Notes under the pieces: model-generated
Database searches by the model: none
The model's input: only the letters and a program-made list of their open reading frames with translations
Told to the model about the DNA's origin: nothing
Made by a program: the position numbers and the translations under genes
In this document: piece by piece, positions 10,074-22,300 of the stretch
Numbering within the stretch: position 1 is the stretch's first letter
Layout of the letters: each line of letters begins with the position of its first letter
NCBI GenBank assembly: GCA_907163375.1
Contig: CAJQUW010004457.1
Location: 45,718 to 109,717 of the forward strand
Reading direction: 5' to 3'
DNA length: 64,000 nucleotides
DNA from: Prostheceraeus crozeri
Lineage: Eukaryota > Platyhelminthes > Polycladida > Euryleptidae

Positions 10074-10150
10074 TATTGAGCATTGCTGATTACTACACAC
10101 ATTGCAGGTGGATCAAATTTACACTGAATCCAGGGTAGGATGTTTTCCCT

Positions 10151-10378
10151 CACTAGGTGACATTGCCACGCGTAATTAAGGTTAAGGGCTGTCCGTGGTT
10201 AAGGGCAGTTTATACTTCTACGCACTGCACTAAGAGTCAACAATCACGTGATCTGATGTTGTCAAAACATGGGGAATGTTTATGAATACGAGCGTTTATA
10301 GTTTGCATGTAGTCTACGGTTGTCCGCGTTTACGCTATTACAAATTACGCACATAGAAATCTATATGAATGAATTATA
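10151..10378 (+). mobile_element. CACTAGGTGACAT-family element, copy R1
   Basis: Starts CACTAGGTGACATTGCCACG and runs through a body (GTGGTTAAGGGCAG, then ATGTTGTCAAAACATGGGG, then GTCTACGGTTGTCCG) shared with 10771-11164. It ends where the TA-flanked MITE begins. It is a non-autonomous repeat with no coding capacity and its superfamily is not recognised. Confidence 0.75.
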
Positions 10379-10650
10379 CACTGTAAACTCTAGGGCACGA
10401 AATTTCGCTTGAATTAGACACGAAATTTAGGTATCAATTCTAACCAACAAAAGGCACGAGTAGGCACGAAGTTGATAGTGACGAGTTCGTGCCCATTGAT
10501 TTTTCCTTCGATTCATTGGATAAACAAATATTTAGTTTGGTGCCTATTAGTGCCTAGTGGCCCCTACTGGTGCCTCGAGACACTAGAAAGGCGCTAACTG
10601 GCACGAAATTTCGACTTCGTGCCTAAATTAGTGCCCTATAGTTTACAGTG
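10379..10650 (+). mobile_element. TA-flanked MITE, copy B, intact
   Basis: 272 bp with inverted ends CACTGTAAACTCTAGGGCAC and, on the other side, the inverse GTGCCCTATAGTTTACAGTG. TATA lies on both sides (10375-10378 and 10651-10654), fitting a TA or TATA target. The interior matches the split copy at 4043-4244 plus 7841-7884 and contains repeated GGCACGA words. It has no coding capacity. Target and end type suggest mobilisation by a Tc1/mariner-like transposase. Confidence 0.9.
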
Positions 10651-10664
10651 TATAAATCCCATCT

Positions 10665-10769
10665 AGTTGCTACTTTGGTGAGACTCACACATGATCAGTC
10701 GTGTTGATGAGTCCATTTCTATAGATAAAGGCAGACTGCAAGATTTCAAAGTTACGAAGCAAAGCTGAA
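10665..10769 (+). repeat. Dispersed ~100-bp repeat, copy 2
   Basis: Same family and orientation as 2011-2113. It sits exactly between the intact MITE and repeat R2. Confidence 0.7.
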
Positions 10770-10770
10770 C

Positions 10771-11164
10771 CGCGTAATTACGGTGCACCCCAAACATTCG
10801 TGGTTAAGGGCAGTTTATACTTCTACGCGCTGCATTAAGAGTCAGCAATCTGATGTTGTCAAAACATGGGGAATGTTTATGCACACGAGCTGGCGAGCGT
10901 TTATATTTTGCACGTCGTCTACGGTTGTCCGGGTTTACGCTATTTACGTTGCCGCTTGAACCTCGGATGAACCGCTAAGCATGTTCTGCCCTGAGCATGA
11001 AATTTAGGTCCTATCGCATTGCTTAGCCTCTGAAACATTCAGACACACGAGACGCAAAGAACAGGACTGCCAAAAGATGTCGCAGTAATGTCACACGTAA
11101 CCAAGGATGTTTGGGGGCATGTGTGCACTTGGTGACATGCCACGCTCAATTACGCGTAATTCAC
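10771..11164 (+). mobile_element. CACTAGGTGACAT-family element, copy R2
   Basis: Begins CGCGTAATTACGG and CACCCCAAACAT, and ends near TTGGTGACATGCCACG with GCGTAATT words. It aligns to R1 and, inverted, to R3. It is GC-richer than its surroundings and non-coding. Confidence 0.8.
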
Positions 11165-11603
11165 GCGTAAACTGCGCGTAATTACACATGACCCAAAACA
11201 TCCGTAGCTACGCGTGACATTGCTGCAACATCTGTCGGCGGTCCTTTATCTGTTATATGGACTTTGCGTCTCATGTGTCTGCATGTATCAGAGGCTAAAC
11301 AATGCGATAGGACATCAATTTCATGCTGAGGGAAGACAGAACATGTTTAGCGGTTCAAGAGGCAACACAGACAACCGCAGACGACGCACAAACTATAGAC
11401 GCTCGCCCGCGCGTGTTCATAAACATTCCGCATGTTTTAGCAGCACCAGATCAAGTGATTTGACTCTTAGTGCAGCGTTATGCACGCGCGTAGAAGAATA
11501 GAATGTCTATAACCACGGATGTTTGGGGTGCTCCATAATTGCATGTCACCTAGTGCAATAACACGTAGTTTACACGCAATTGAGCGTAGCATGTCACCTA
11601 GTG
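11165..11603 (-). mobile_element. CACTAGGTGACAT-family element, copy R3
   Basis: Inverted relative of R2, roughly 80% alike by eye. Shared blocks include CGTCTGCGGTTGTC, GAACCGCTAA and CCTATCGCATTG. The outer end carries the motif ATGTCACCTAGTG twice (near 11545 and 11591). R2 and R3 form a head-to-head pair, an imperfect palindrome of about 0.8 kb. The open frame inside is accidental. Confidence 0.8.
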
Positions 11604-14600
11604 TAATTTGATTCTCACTCCCCGCCCTTACGGAAAAGCGAGTAAAAATTTTACATTGGTGAAAAAGTCGGTGCAAAGTGCGATGTGATGAATCGTTCCA
11701 TTTAATGTGAATGACTTCAAATCCAACTGCATTTCGAAGAAAGACCGAAACAATTGTCTCAATGCACAACATTGCCTGTACGTAGCTTTGCTGCAGGCTA
11801 CGTGAGGACCTTCCAAGAGCATGTTTTGTATTTTAAATGTGTAGTTTTTCTAACCCATCGAACACCTTTTAATTATCAATGTTAGGCTTAGTACCTTTCA
11901 ATTACAAAGTAACAAAAAAAGCCATCCTTTTTAAAGTGTTAAAAAGATGCTTGCTATATCTGTGTGCTTAACTTCATAGACAAATGTACATGAACACAAT
12001 ATTAATTAAATGACTCTGGATTTATAGTGCTCCGCACTTAATCAGAGAGTGATAACAATTTCACCGAAAACTTATATCTTCTTCCTGCTGGCTTCGTGTT
12101 TTTAAAAACTGTCTGACAGTAGGAACTCGATAGACACGCTGATTCACTTTAGACGCAGGGTGCATGCACATTCTGCAAATGTTTCATTTTAGTCTCGCTC
12201 TGGCGGCCGCGTCAATTAATTGCTGTGACAAATGCAAATGTCGGGCGCATTGAGAGAAAATTAGATATATGACAAAGCGGGATCGTATTATGGTTTCCAT
12301 CGCTTTAATTTACTCTCTAAAGTTTAGCATTTTTCGAGAAGAGGCTTAAAGCTTTCTGAAAATTATCGATAATTTTAGCATTCATTTTCGTTTGCCTTGA
12401 AAAGTCATGTTTCAGGAGAATCTTTGGAAGGTGATATACAGCCTATTGTCATGTAGCTGAAGGATCACGCTAACAAGTCACAACACCGACCTGATAATTA
12501 AACATAAGCTTTTTAGATAAAATATACACAGGCCTATAAACGCGCATTACTACAAAAAAGCATCTGATCAGATTGATAGATAAGATAGGTTAATATATAA
12601 GTATAGACCAAAGTAGACCAGGAAGAGCTGAAAATCAGCCGTTTCTTATATCCTAGTTTTTACATTGAAACTCCACTAAGTGGTTCTTGCAACAATACAG
12701 TAATTATGCATCATTGTAAAAATAGAAAACACAGTAACAGCAGAGAACACAATATATCGTTTTGATTTTATTGATATGAAAAAGACAATTGTTGACAGGA
12801 TAAATGCGATTACTGGGAAATCACTTACATAGCTTCGTTTATAAAACGCATGTTACAATGACAAAAGACAATTAAAGAGGATAAAAAAATATTCCTTCAA
12901 TATTTGGAAAATGTGTTTATAAACAGACCTGCCACATCTTATGAATTTATTGGACTTCATAAAACAACAATTTTGAACAAATTTGCGAAATTAGAATGTC
13001 TTGATTGCATTACATGCACGGTCAACAATTCAAGTGTAAGTATGAAGACCATAATAATGTTCAGCAAAAATAGCAGAAATGTTCTCTCATAGCTGCTGAC
13101 CATTATGCATTGTGCCTAAGGCTGCGACAAAAGCTGTGCTGATGAAACAGACGTAGTGGATTATGTATTTGAAGCTATTTTTGTTATCATGTATTCTTAT
13201 TACGCATATTAAAGGTACGTTTTTCTGAAAATGCTTTATCGATATCCTTGGTCAGATGATGCATCTAACATCCATTTCAATAGCTTTCATGTTGTAAATT
13301 GTGATGGCCTGTAATCTCAATCGTTGTTGATACACCGATAAATTAGCATTGTTCAGCATCTTTCAACATTTTTGGAATTGCTCAAGAACTTATGGATGCG
13401 ATAATGGTGGCTAGAGGTCTGCGTTCCTGACACGAGCACGATCGTGTTGAGCCTTGTCATTCGTGTTCGTGTTTTGACAGTTGGAGTCGTGATTTATTCT
13501 ACTGTTGACAAGGAATTTTAATTCGATATAATAACTTTGTGTGTTCTAACTTGTGAAGAATTGGCAAATAAATGGCCAACCACGCGTACCTGTGCGAAAT
13601 CTCGTCTACGGCATAGCTGCCAACCCAGCCATTTCCGCTACAACCGAGGTGCACTCTCAACAGTGCGCGATAACTTGATAAGCGGTTTTTTATTACTTCT
13701 AGATCGGCCACTAGTCAACAGCCATTGACAAAAATCACTGGACTTTTGATCTAATTCAAATTACCCTGCAATTCCTTCAAGTGTAGTCCCTCGTGTGAAC
13801 TATTGTTCTGCATTGAAAAATATATTTTAATTGAATTACTCGCAAGATAAATTTCGTGTTAGTTACAGGCAGCTTAGATTTCGCGTCGTGTCGTATTAAG
13901 ACTGAAAAATTTCGTGTCATTTGAGGACAAATTTCCTACGATTGCAGACTTCCAATGGTGATCCTCTTCTTAGCATAAACAGCAAATATATGCAATATAT
14001 ATCAAATAAACAGCAATGTATATATGAAATCCTCAAAGATATTCTCAATTGGAGCTTCAAATTTGAAATCATTAGTAGTGAGAAAAGTCAATGGGTACAC
14101 ATTGATCTGATGCTTTGTACTTGGATAAGAGGGCAAATTACATCAGACTTTAGAAATCTTGAACTCATTCTTGCGGTCATTAGGCTGCGCTTGTGTTCAA
14201 TTCAAGTTGACGTCAAGTAATTTTCACAACTTCAAGAACATTGAAATGGAAAATTTGTTCTAATCGTAAAATTGTATCGATTGATATTCAATGTAAATTT
14301 GCAGTTTCATAAATTCACATTCCTGGATTTCTAGAAAAATTTCATTAAATAGTTCGTTCGTGTTCATAGCCTCGAATTTCGGAAATTAGAAATATCCTCC
14401 AAAATCTAGTTCCATCTCACACCACACAGAATTGATCTTGCATAACCATGACCTGACTCAATTGACTCCCAATAAAATTCTCCTTCTTTTTCATAATCCT
14501 TCTTAAAAATAATCCTCTTGTCTGCCCAGTCGCAACTGCCACCTTCAATCTGAAAATCAAACCGATTAAAATCGATAAAGAAATATTATTATAAGGGTAG

Positions 14601-17600
14601 TGGGGGGAGGGGCATGACCAGAGGTGGAACCGGGCCGCTTTCTTCGTCCCGGGCATAAAGTAAGCATATTTAGGTAGAGTGGTAACTCCGCATTTATTAA
14701 ATCCCTAATGTGTATACACTATCGATTTTATTAAATGAACTCGAGGGAGATAGACCTGCCGCCCAACACTTTTCCTGCAGGGAACGTGGCCAAAATTGTT
14801 AACTAAATGAATTTGTAGTGTGTAATAGAAAGTTTTCATAACCTTGCGTCTGTCTCGCTAATAGTGGTTACTAAGGGCCACATGGCCACATGCCCTATGA
14901 CCGAAAAAACTAAATCTGCAGGATTGTCGGCCATATATTTTAATGTGCTCTAACAAAAGTTCTTGGATAATGGAATATCAAGCATGTGATGACAGACATA
15001 TTTCGTGGTTATAGCTCCATTGACAGACGCATTTGAATGTCTCATAATTAATGATTTTTGCAGGATAACTGGCAAAAGCTAAATGTACATCCAAATGAAA
15101 GTCCTCGATTCCCTGATTTCATAAAAGCATTTGACAGACATTTTCAATGGTTAAAACTTGCAAGACAGACGATGTTATTGAACATCGTAGTTTAAGTCAT
15201 TGGCGATGAAAAAAACAGCTGTTTTATTTTTAAATGCATACATGACAACGACCTTGACATTCTGCATAGAAAAACAATTAATTGATCGAGAGCGCATCAA
15301 ACCATTTATTCTATGCATCAATCTGTGTTAAACAGTCTGCTGATATTGATTACTCTCAGGACTGGGATCGCTCATATAGCCTCATTAATGAAACGGAATC
15401 ACCAGCACAACTAAAATATGAACAATTTATCATTAATTGATAATAATATAACATACATCTCGCATTGAATATGTACTAATTTTGAAATAGCAATGGCAAT
15501 AAGCTGGATTGGAGGTGGAAATCATGAAATTCGATTGTTTTTGTTGAAATAGCTGTAAAGCCTGGTTCACCACTGAATGCAGTTTATTAGCTCTTACACA
15601 CGAGCGCAGTGGGTGTGACACAAATAATTATGACAATTTCTATCATTCATTTGACAAGAGAATAGATAATGTTGTCTATATTAGACGTTTAACCTATTAT
15701 TATTCTTTATCTTCTCCATATTCGATCTACGGATTTTTCCTGTTTTTATTCTATTCCTACTCGTTTGTTTAATGTCTTAATTTTTAAGATACAATAATGT
15801 CTTAAGATACAGTCGGAATTGTTTCAAAATGTTGGATATGCACATTTATGCAGTTTTGAAGAAATTACAACTGAATTGACTGATCATGACAGTAATACAG
15901 AAGGAAATGATATTATTTTACAGATCGTCCGTGTCATGAAAGCCTTGGATAGGTAATATTTGTTAAATTGGCAGTTCGATGACCTGCTATTGCTTTCATG
16001 CTGAACCTCACGAGAATCTTCTTAAGCGTGATCATTTAATAAGCAACCTGCCACTGGCATGGCAAAATCACATAATCAAAGACAATGATTTCAATTAACT
16101 TTGAAGGATGCAAATGGGTCCACATCACTATTCAGATTCAAGAAATGAAGCATGAATTAAGTGAGTCATAAAATCATACCGGTGAAAATTGAATTGAAAA
16201 CTTGAAATTTCAGCCAAGAAGCGGAATAAGGTCTCGTTTTTTTCATGAAGACTTTCATTATAATACAATTCATGAAATTCCCTAGATAATCATCTTGATT
16301 TCCGCTTTGTTAGGATGCTTATTAGCAAATACTCATTACTTTTGATATCCAACTTGTTTCATACTACTTATTTAGGAGAGTCATCTCGGTAGTATATAAA
16401 GTGGAAAATTTTGACTTTTTTCAAAAGTGTTCAAATAATTTTTTGGACAACGGGAATTATTGTTCCGCGCACTTTACCAGCCTTGATGAAGATATCAATT
16501 ACGTTAGTTGAGTGCAATCGCCTAAAGAATCATTCTAAAAATCTAATTGTTGATTACATGATCGAATGCTTTAGGGCTTATGCACTATCTGTAAGTAAAT
16601 TGATAACTGTTGAGCAGCAAGGTGAATCTTTAAATATTTGATGCATAGAAAACTATCATTTGTTTTTATGCGCTTGTCTATCACAAACAATTTGGTTCTT
16701 ATTTCATGTGCCGATAGCTGCCATTGTTGTAAGATATATTTAGATTTAAGGAAAACGAATTACAATGAAGACATGAAGCCTAGGCCGATTTGAAAAGTGA
16801 GGTAATTAAGTCAAAAGTTGAACTAAATATTCAATCGACTCTTTTGACCAAAATTCCAGCGAACTGCTACTTGCTACTCGTCCTGTATCGACTCATGTTC
16901 ATTAAATGAAATGGAAACTGTATGCACACTGTGGATTCAATAAATTCTGATTTATCACTCTATCTAATATATAATTACTATGTGTTTAAGACTATTCCGT
17001 CGTATGCCGCTATTTATTTCATATTATTGCTAAAGAGCCAAGTTGATAAGCCACTATGATAATGATTAAGAGCATTTAAATGATCAAATGAGGAAGATAT
17101 TTTTAATTTCAGACATAACAAAGGCCCGGGCCCGCTTCCAGCTCTGGGCATGACATGAGTGTCGATGTGTGATTCCGCTGAAGTGTCATAAAAAGATAAA
17201 GTTATTTGAAGATACAACAATACTCCGTTATTGGAGTTGTTCGACAAAACCTTGCGTAAAGCGAAACTATGCGTATCGTGGTAAAGAACCACCGGGAAGT
17301 TAGCAGACTTACCGTGGGAAGAGATTTCTTCGTCCCATTCCCACGGGATTCTACTGGGAATTCCAGTGGAAAATCCCATTCCTTCATGATTTTTCAAAAT
17401 GTACGATTATTTCCCATAAGCCAAATATTTCTTTAATTAAGCCTAGCCGACAGGAAACGCTTAGGTAAGGGGACATACTATTCCACTGCAGGCGTACCAT
17501 ATACATAAGAGGCTTGCATCCCAAACAGAAACGATGAACATGCGTTAGAATACTCCTTTTCTGCTTGCGGATTTCTAATTTTGCAAGCCTAACATGTACA

Positions 17601-17724
17601 CTACAGGCCTACCATGTGTATGTTAAGACTCTCAATGAATCGTACTATGTGATTTGAACACGAATACGACGGCTTTTTGTTTCTTCAGATAAAGTCTAAA
17701 TAGTTCCTGACGGCAACATAAACA
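11604..17724. other. Long stretch without recognisable gene
   Basis: AT-rich DNA. Open frames are all under 100 codons, and none shows a family motif or convincing splice context. A few patches rich in CGTGTTCGTG words lie near 13430-13500 and 13850-13920. I see no RNA gene or clear transposon. Confidence 0.5.
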
Positions 17725-17854
17725 GATCTCCACTCTTCGGGTCTTCCTTCGCCATGTTGGGTATCCGAGTGTTAATCGTATTACATCATTTGATGTTGTA
17801 CGATTAACACTCGGATGTCCAACTGTGCGAAAGAAGACTCGACCAGTGGAAATC
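17725..17854. repeat. Palindromic hairpin element
   Basis: Arms of about 57 bases (17725-17781 and 17798-17854). The inner parts are nearly perfect inverses (ATCCGAGTGTTAATCGTA and its complement) and the outer parts match imperfectly (CTTCGGGTCTTCCTTCGC against a diverged inverse). The loop is 16 bases. It could be a small foldback MITE or a transcribed hairpin. No flanking duplication was identified. Confidence 0.8.
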
Positions 17855-18599
17855 GGTTGAATTTCTCATTATCTAGTCGACATCAGTTGATAATGCCTGG
17901 ATGGAATCTTCATCTTGATATCCTATTCTATCTATACATGCACATCTTCCCCACCATTTCCGTCGTCCAACTGCCGGCCATTGTCATCTTCGAAATCAGC
18001 CGCTTCAGAATAGAGAATTCGCCACCCGATATTGTCTCAATTCGACCACATAAGTGACGTTCACGTGAGGACAAGTTCGTTAGAAGAAACGTCAGTATAC
18101 TATGACTTCATCTATCAGACCAACAGCTATTCCACGGTAGCGGGGATTGCAGAAAGAACTTGACAGATTCTGAACAGGCTCCAAAAGACCCAGGTGGCAC
18201 TTCGAAGTCGTATCATTAAAGCAGATGAACTTCAAATAACTTGCTATGTCAATTCTTTCAGATGCATTCATTATTTGCAGCTGATTGAATATTGAGAAAA
18301 CTTGATAAACCCTGTAAAGCAGGGCAACCGTTAAAAGACACGAGAGCGCTTTTTCGAGCAAGCACTATGGGACGTAAAAGATCACGAATAGTTATAACTT
18401 TTACGAGTCATTGTCTTCTTTTTAATTCAAAGTTTGATGCAACGATTCTTTAAAGAAGAAAAGGCAGTTGACATGCAAAATCATTAAGTCAGGAACGCAC
18501 CCCCTAATTTGCCATTGGTTCTTTGCCTAATATTTATAACGTGCGATTTTCCAGGAAAACATCCTTTGAGTATAGCGGAGTATTGCTGTATGAAAAATT
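17855..18599. other. Spacer with weak minus-strand frame
   Basis: A minus-strand frame of 89 codons at 18092-18361 contains a possible acceptor (CTGCTTTACAG) and reads YQVFSIFNQLQIMNASER, but I recognise no family and the stop follows closely. I do not call a gene. Confidence 0.35.
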
Positions 18600-18771
18600 C
18601 CCCTTGCTGGGGGCTTGGACGGTGCTGACACCGTCAGACTTTAATATAGAGTGCTGTGATCTTCTAGTCCGGATGCCGTTCCTGAAGACTTCCAATGACA
18701 CTTTCGAGGCTCGACCTCTGGACCGAAAGACCACTAGGACAAGCACTTAAACACTGTGCCAAGGAGACCAC
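18600..18771 (-). mobile_element. tRNA-derived SINE, copy 2
   Basis: Minus-strand head with box A-like TTGGCACAGTGTTTAAGTGC (18743-18762) and box B-like GAGGTCGAGCCTC (18706-18718). It aligns along its length to copy 1 at 2165-2356. The tRNA resemblance is clearer here than in copy 1. Confidence 0.65.
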
Positions 18772-18917
18772 TCCAAAACGATATCAAAGTCTCATCACGA
18801 TCAATTTAATCAATGAATCAAATTTTCTTGTTGTTCATAATTTCCATTATTAATGAATCCACGGAATAATTTTAGTTTTCAAATATCCGTCGATAAGCGA
18901 TCACACCAAACATTTAC

Positions 18918-19083
18918 CTTGTATGAATGTACTTCAGGATCAGTGAACCCAATAGTTTTCAGCATATAGCGGCATAACTTGAGTTGTGCATGATATGGCT
19001 CGTATTCACCACATTCTACGTTGTCAATAATCAGCTCTGGGGAGTCAGAACTGTAGTAGAATGGCAAATGATGCCCATCGACT
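18918..19083 (-). CDS. Candidate internal host exon
   Basis: Minus-strand exon with a good acceptor (CATGTTTTTCAG before 19083) and donor (AAG then GTAAAT after 18918), open throughout and 166 bases long. It would encode about 55 residues: VDGHHLPFYYSSDSPELIID, then NVECGEYEPYHAQLKLCRYM, then LKTIGFTDPEVHSYK. Composition and splice signals are like a real coding exon, unlike the surrounding shadows. I do not recognise the protein, and neighbouring exons were not identified. Confidence 0.5.
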
Positions 19084-21118
19084 CTGAAAAACATGATGAA
19101 AACATTCTGAAAATCGAAAAGCGACTAACATCGTTATCCAGCCATTTCTCCAAAACTGTCACATCAAGTAAAAGGCGACCCACTGGGGAAAGTTCTAGTT
19201 AGCCGCTAGCGGCCTGCTACTACACTTTCGGAAAGGATTTTGTCTTATACTGGCGGTGATACGCTGCAGGCCCGATATAGATGTTGCATATTGTGTAATA
19301 AAGCGAGCGCGGTAGGTAGAAGATCGGAAGAATAAAAACAGTCCGCTACTATAAAATCTTAGCAAAAGTCAGCTTCTTTTTTCACACTTAGTGTATCTTG
19401 TGTTCTCACAGGACATCCCGCTAAATAGTCTTAGCCAGCCGCTAGCGAACATCTAGGACATTCCCAGCGGGGAGGGTCTACACTACAAACCCCTCCCGCC
19501 TACTTCATCCCCTAGTTTGCTTTGAAAATTAATATGGACCTACGTACGACTGCCTCCTTGTGTGCACTGTCGCACCCCCTTCTGGTAGTGAGATTTGAAC
19601 AGCATTTGAAACTTAGCAGATAGAGAGTTGTTAAACAGCTTCAATTGTCATAAAACTCAAATGTATTGTTGCTCTACAATGCAATTCAGGAACTTCTTTG
19701 ATGTATTTCCGTTAGGGTTCTGAGCAGTCTAAGTCAGGGAGGAACTTCTCACCCACCCTGTGCATCTAGCTTTGCCAAGGGGAAATGCATCGCACCAAAT
19801 TTGGATCAAGAAGAAATACTTAAGAAATTTTTGAAATTTGATTGTGAAAATCCAATATATTTTAATTTCACTAATTATAAAAATCGTTAAAGATACTTTG
19901 GTAAAGATATTTAGAGAAATGTGTTTTCAAAGTTTTCAAATAATTGGCCCCTCCAAATTTACAAATAAAATTTTTGAAGTGATTTGAGTGCGCAGTATTG
20001 TGGGTGCACAGTGTGTTGAAATGCATCATCAGATAGTTCCTGTAATAAGAAAATATAAATTTTATTTTCCTTTAATACTCACTCGTGTTTGTGCCAAGAA
20101 TTACTGTCATTTAATCACTATCAAATGTGCGAACTGTCTCTTCATGTACTAGGTCGAGGCTGTTAGGTAGGTCAGTACCAAAGATAATTAATATTATAAG
20201 GGGCTAGATAGGAACTAGACGTGTTTTTTACCTTGTGTGCAACGAAGCTAGTGAAAATCAGCTGATTTTCCATGAATTTGAAAATATTTGCAAGCGAGCA
20301 ACAAATATTCTATTTTTAGCAATTACAGAACTAAAACGCATTTTAATAACAAATCAAGAAATTTTTATATATCTAAACGCAACGTCCAAATTGCAACAAA
20401 TAGGGCCTAATAGTCTAACATTATACATTTTCAGATGTTTTGCAAAGTTGTAGGAGCACTGCTGATGCAATTCTTTCAATTAGACTTTATTGCATTATTT
20501 TATGTCAGCTCATTATTAGATCTAAAGAGCGCATGTCATTTGCAAATAATGCAAATGAAAACCATTTGTTTCATTTTTAGATAAATGCAGAGTAAAGTTC
20601 ACCTACAATTCAACAAATACATGACTAAATGACTTTTCTGAACAGAAAAATGAACCACGTCTTTACTTGTGATCATGCAGTTAGATTGTTTCTTTGTAAT
20701 AAGTCCGGGGCGTGGCTATGGTTGTACACGTATGTCGTGCTGTGCCCACCGGTGTCCGCCCACGCCAGACGCGATTGCAAGTTGGCAGCTGTCTCGTAGC
20801 GTGTTCGACTATATCTAACCTAGTGCGCCTTTTAACGTTATCTACTTGGTTGTTTGTTAAAATTAAGGTACGCATGATAAACAGAGCTGAATTCTTCCAC
20901 TTTAGCTTGTTTGATATCACGACGAAATCTTCGACGGAATTTTCTTAACATGTCCTCGTAAACTCTTTCAATGTCTCGAATTTTTCTTCGTTAATGTTGA
21001 TACTTTGACATTACAGGTGATGTGGAAAGGAGTAAAAAAGGCTAATGTGATGGAATGAAAGAAAATCTGCCATTCACTATTTCTTTGGAAAAAGTCAATT
21101 GAAAGAAAATTATGTACA
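19084..21118. other. Spacer without recognisable gene
   Basis: AT-rich. Contains a short GC-rich hairpin-prone patch around 19440-19500. No supported coding region. Confidence 0.45.
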
Positions 21119-21978
21119 GGGTAAATCTATTTTATATGACAACATTTTGGGCAATTTTTGTCTTTTCAACTTCGTTTTCTTTGAAAATTTGCATTTAAGG
21201 TCAATTTTTCACGCTGAATCCGAAAATCATAGTGGCGACCACACGAAATGAGTATTTTTACAAGTTTTGTATTTGTACTATATATTACCAGGTGTCTTCT
21301 GACCGATAATTTTGTGGTGTCGGTCAGATGGACATTTTCGGCAGTTTTGCGAGATTTTGAAAATGAAAATCATTTTCTTTTCAAACAAAATTTCGCATGC
21401 ATGATTACATTATGGTTCCTGATAATTCTGTGGGTTTTGATGAGATCCGGATAAAAATGTGGCTTTAGCAACAATTTGAAATTTTGAGAAAATCAAAAAA
21501 GTCTGGTCGAAAGAGCACAGGTCATTTTTTAAATTCACAATTTCTCAATTGTGATGATCCATAGTTGATTTCTTCCTTTCTATTAGACAACCAGACTCAC
21601 AAATGGTGCATTTTGCCGTATAAAGAACGTTAAAACATCATTTCTAAGTTGTGAAATGTGGACCGGTCAGAAGACAATTTTTGGAGGACAAAGGCTAATT
21701 GAAAAAATATCCCAAATCAATGTAAGTGCAATCATGAATTATAGTCGTGTCAAAACTACGGTTCATGCGCTTTCACATGATATAAAGCTTTATATGAATA
21801 ATTTATGTAGATTACAACGAAATTTCTTCGCGAAGATTAATTTGAGTTTATCATGACCGAAAAGAGGTGATCCTAAGGATCAAGATGAAAAAATTATGAA
21901 AATCAGTCCAGAATTAAAGATTTTACAGACAAAAGACACGTTTTTTGACAAATGTTGTTATATAAAATGGATTTACCC
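21119..21978. mobile_element. 860-bp repeat with GGGTAAATC inverted ends
   Basis: The left end reads GGGTAAATCTATTTTATATG and the right end is the near-perfect inverse (TTATATAAAATGGATTTACCC), with homology continuing inwards. The right 130 bp recurs at 9948-10073. It has no coding capacity. ACA lies next to both ends and may be a 3-bp target duplication, but this is weak. It is probably a non-autonomous DNA transposon of unidentified superfamily. Confidence 0.75.
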
Positions 21979-22004
21979 ACAACTTATTTCTTCCCACCTA
22001 TTTG

Positions 22005-22300
22005 TGACCACGGGACCTCCCTACAGTGGGTACTCATGCGAGAGCGGATAGCATATCGCTGGTGCCACAGCTATCTGTCCTATCTTCAGCATGTGTCTGT
22101 CAACCCTTCCAGCTGCTATCTCCGATCTGCCTACAACGACCAGCTCATCATACCGACTTCCCGACTGAAGACAGTTGGTGCTCCAGCTTTTACTATAGCT
22201 ACAGATCGTACCTGGAATAACCTTCAACAAGCTTGAAGGCGACCACGTCAATGGTCACTTTTACGGCCTATCTTGACCATTCTTGACAGGTTCTCTGATC
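22005..22300 (+). pseudogene. LINE 3' end fragment (ORF2 C-terminus)
   Basis: Encodes the tail of a non-LTR retrotransposon ORF2 protein: SCYLRSAYNDQLIIPTSRLK, then TVGAPAFTIATDRTWNNL. Families of the Jockey/CR1/L2 kind end with 'LRSAxxxxLxVPRTRLxTxGxRAFSVAAPRLWNxLP'. Reverse transcriptase and endonuclease are absent, as usual for a 5'-truncated copy. The stop at 22234-22236 comes before the usual end, and homology may go on in another frame. Assignment to one clade is not possible from this piece. Confidence 0.75.

Noticed and set aside
10685-10730. GATGAGTCC-containing segment reminiscent of a hammerhead ribozyme core
   Set aside because: The required CTGATGA and GAAA core strands and a cleavage triplet are not correctly placed, and the related copy at 2011-2113 has changed the motif.
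11214-11501. 95-codon plus-strand frame with an apparent signal peptide
   Set aside because: It lies wholly inside non-autonomous repeat R3, and the related R2 does not keep it open.
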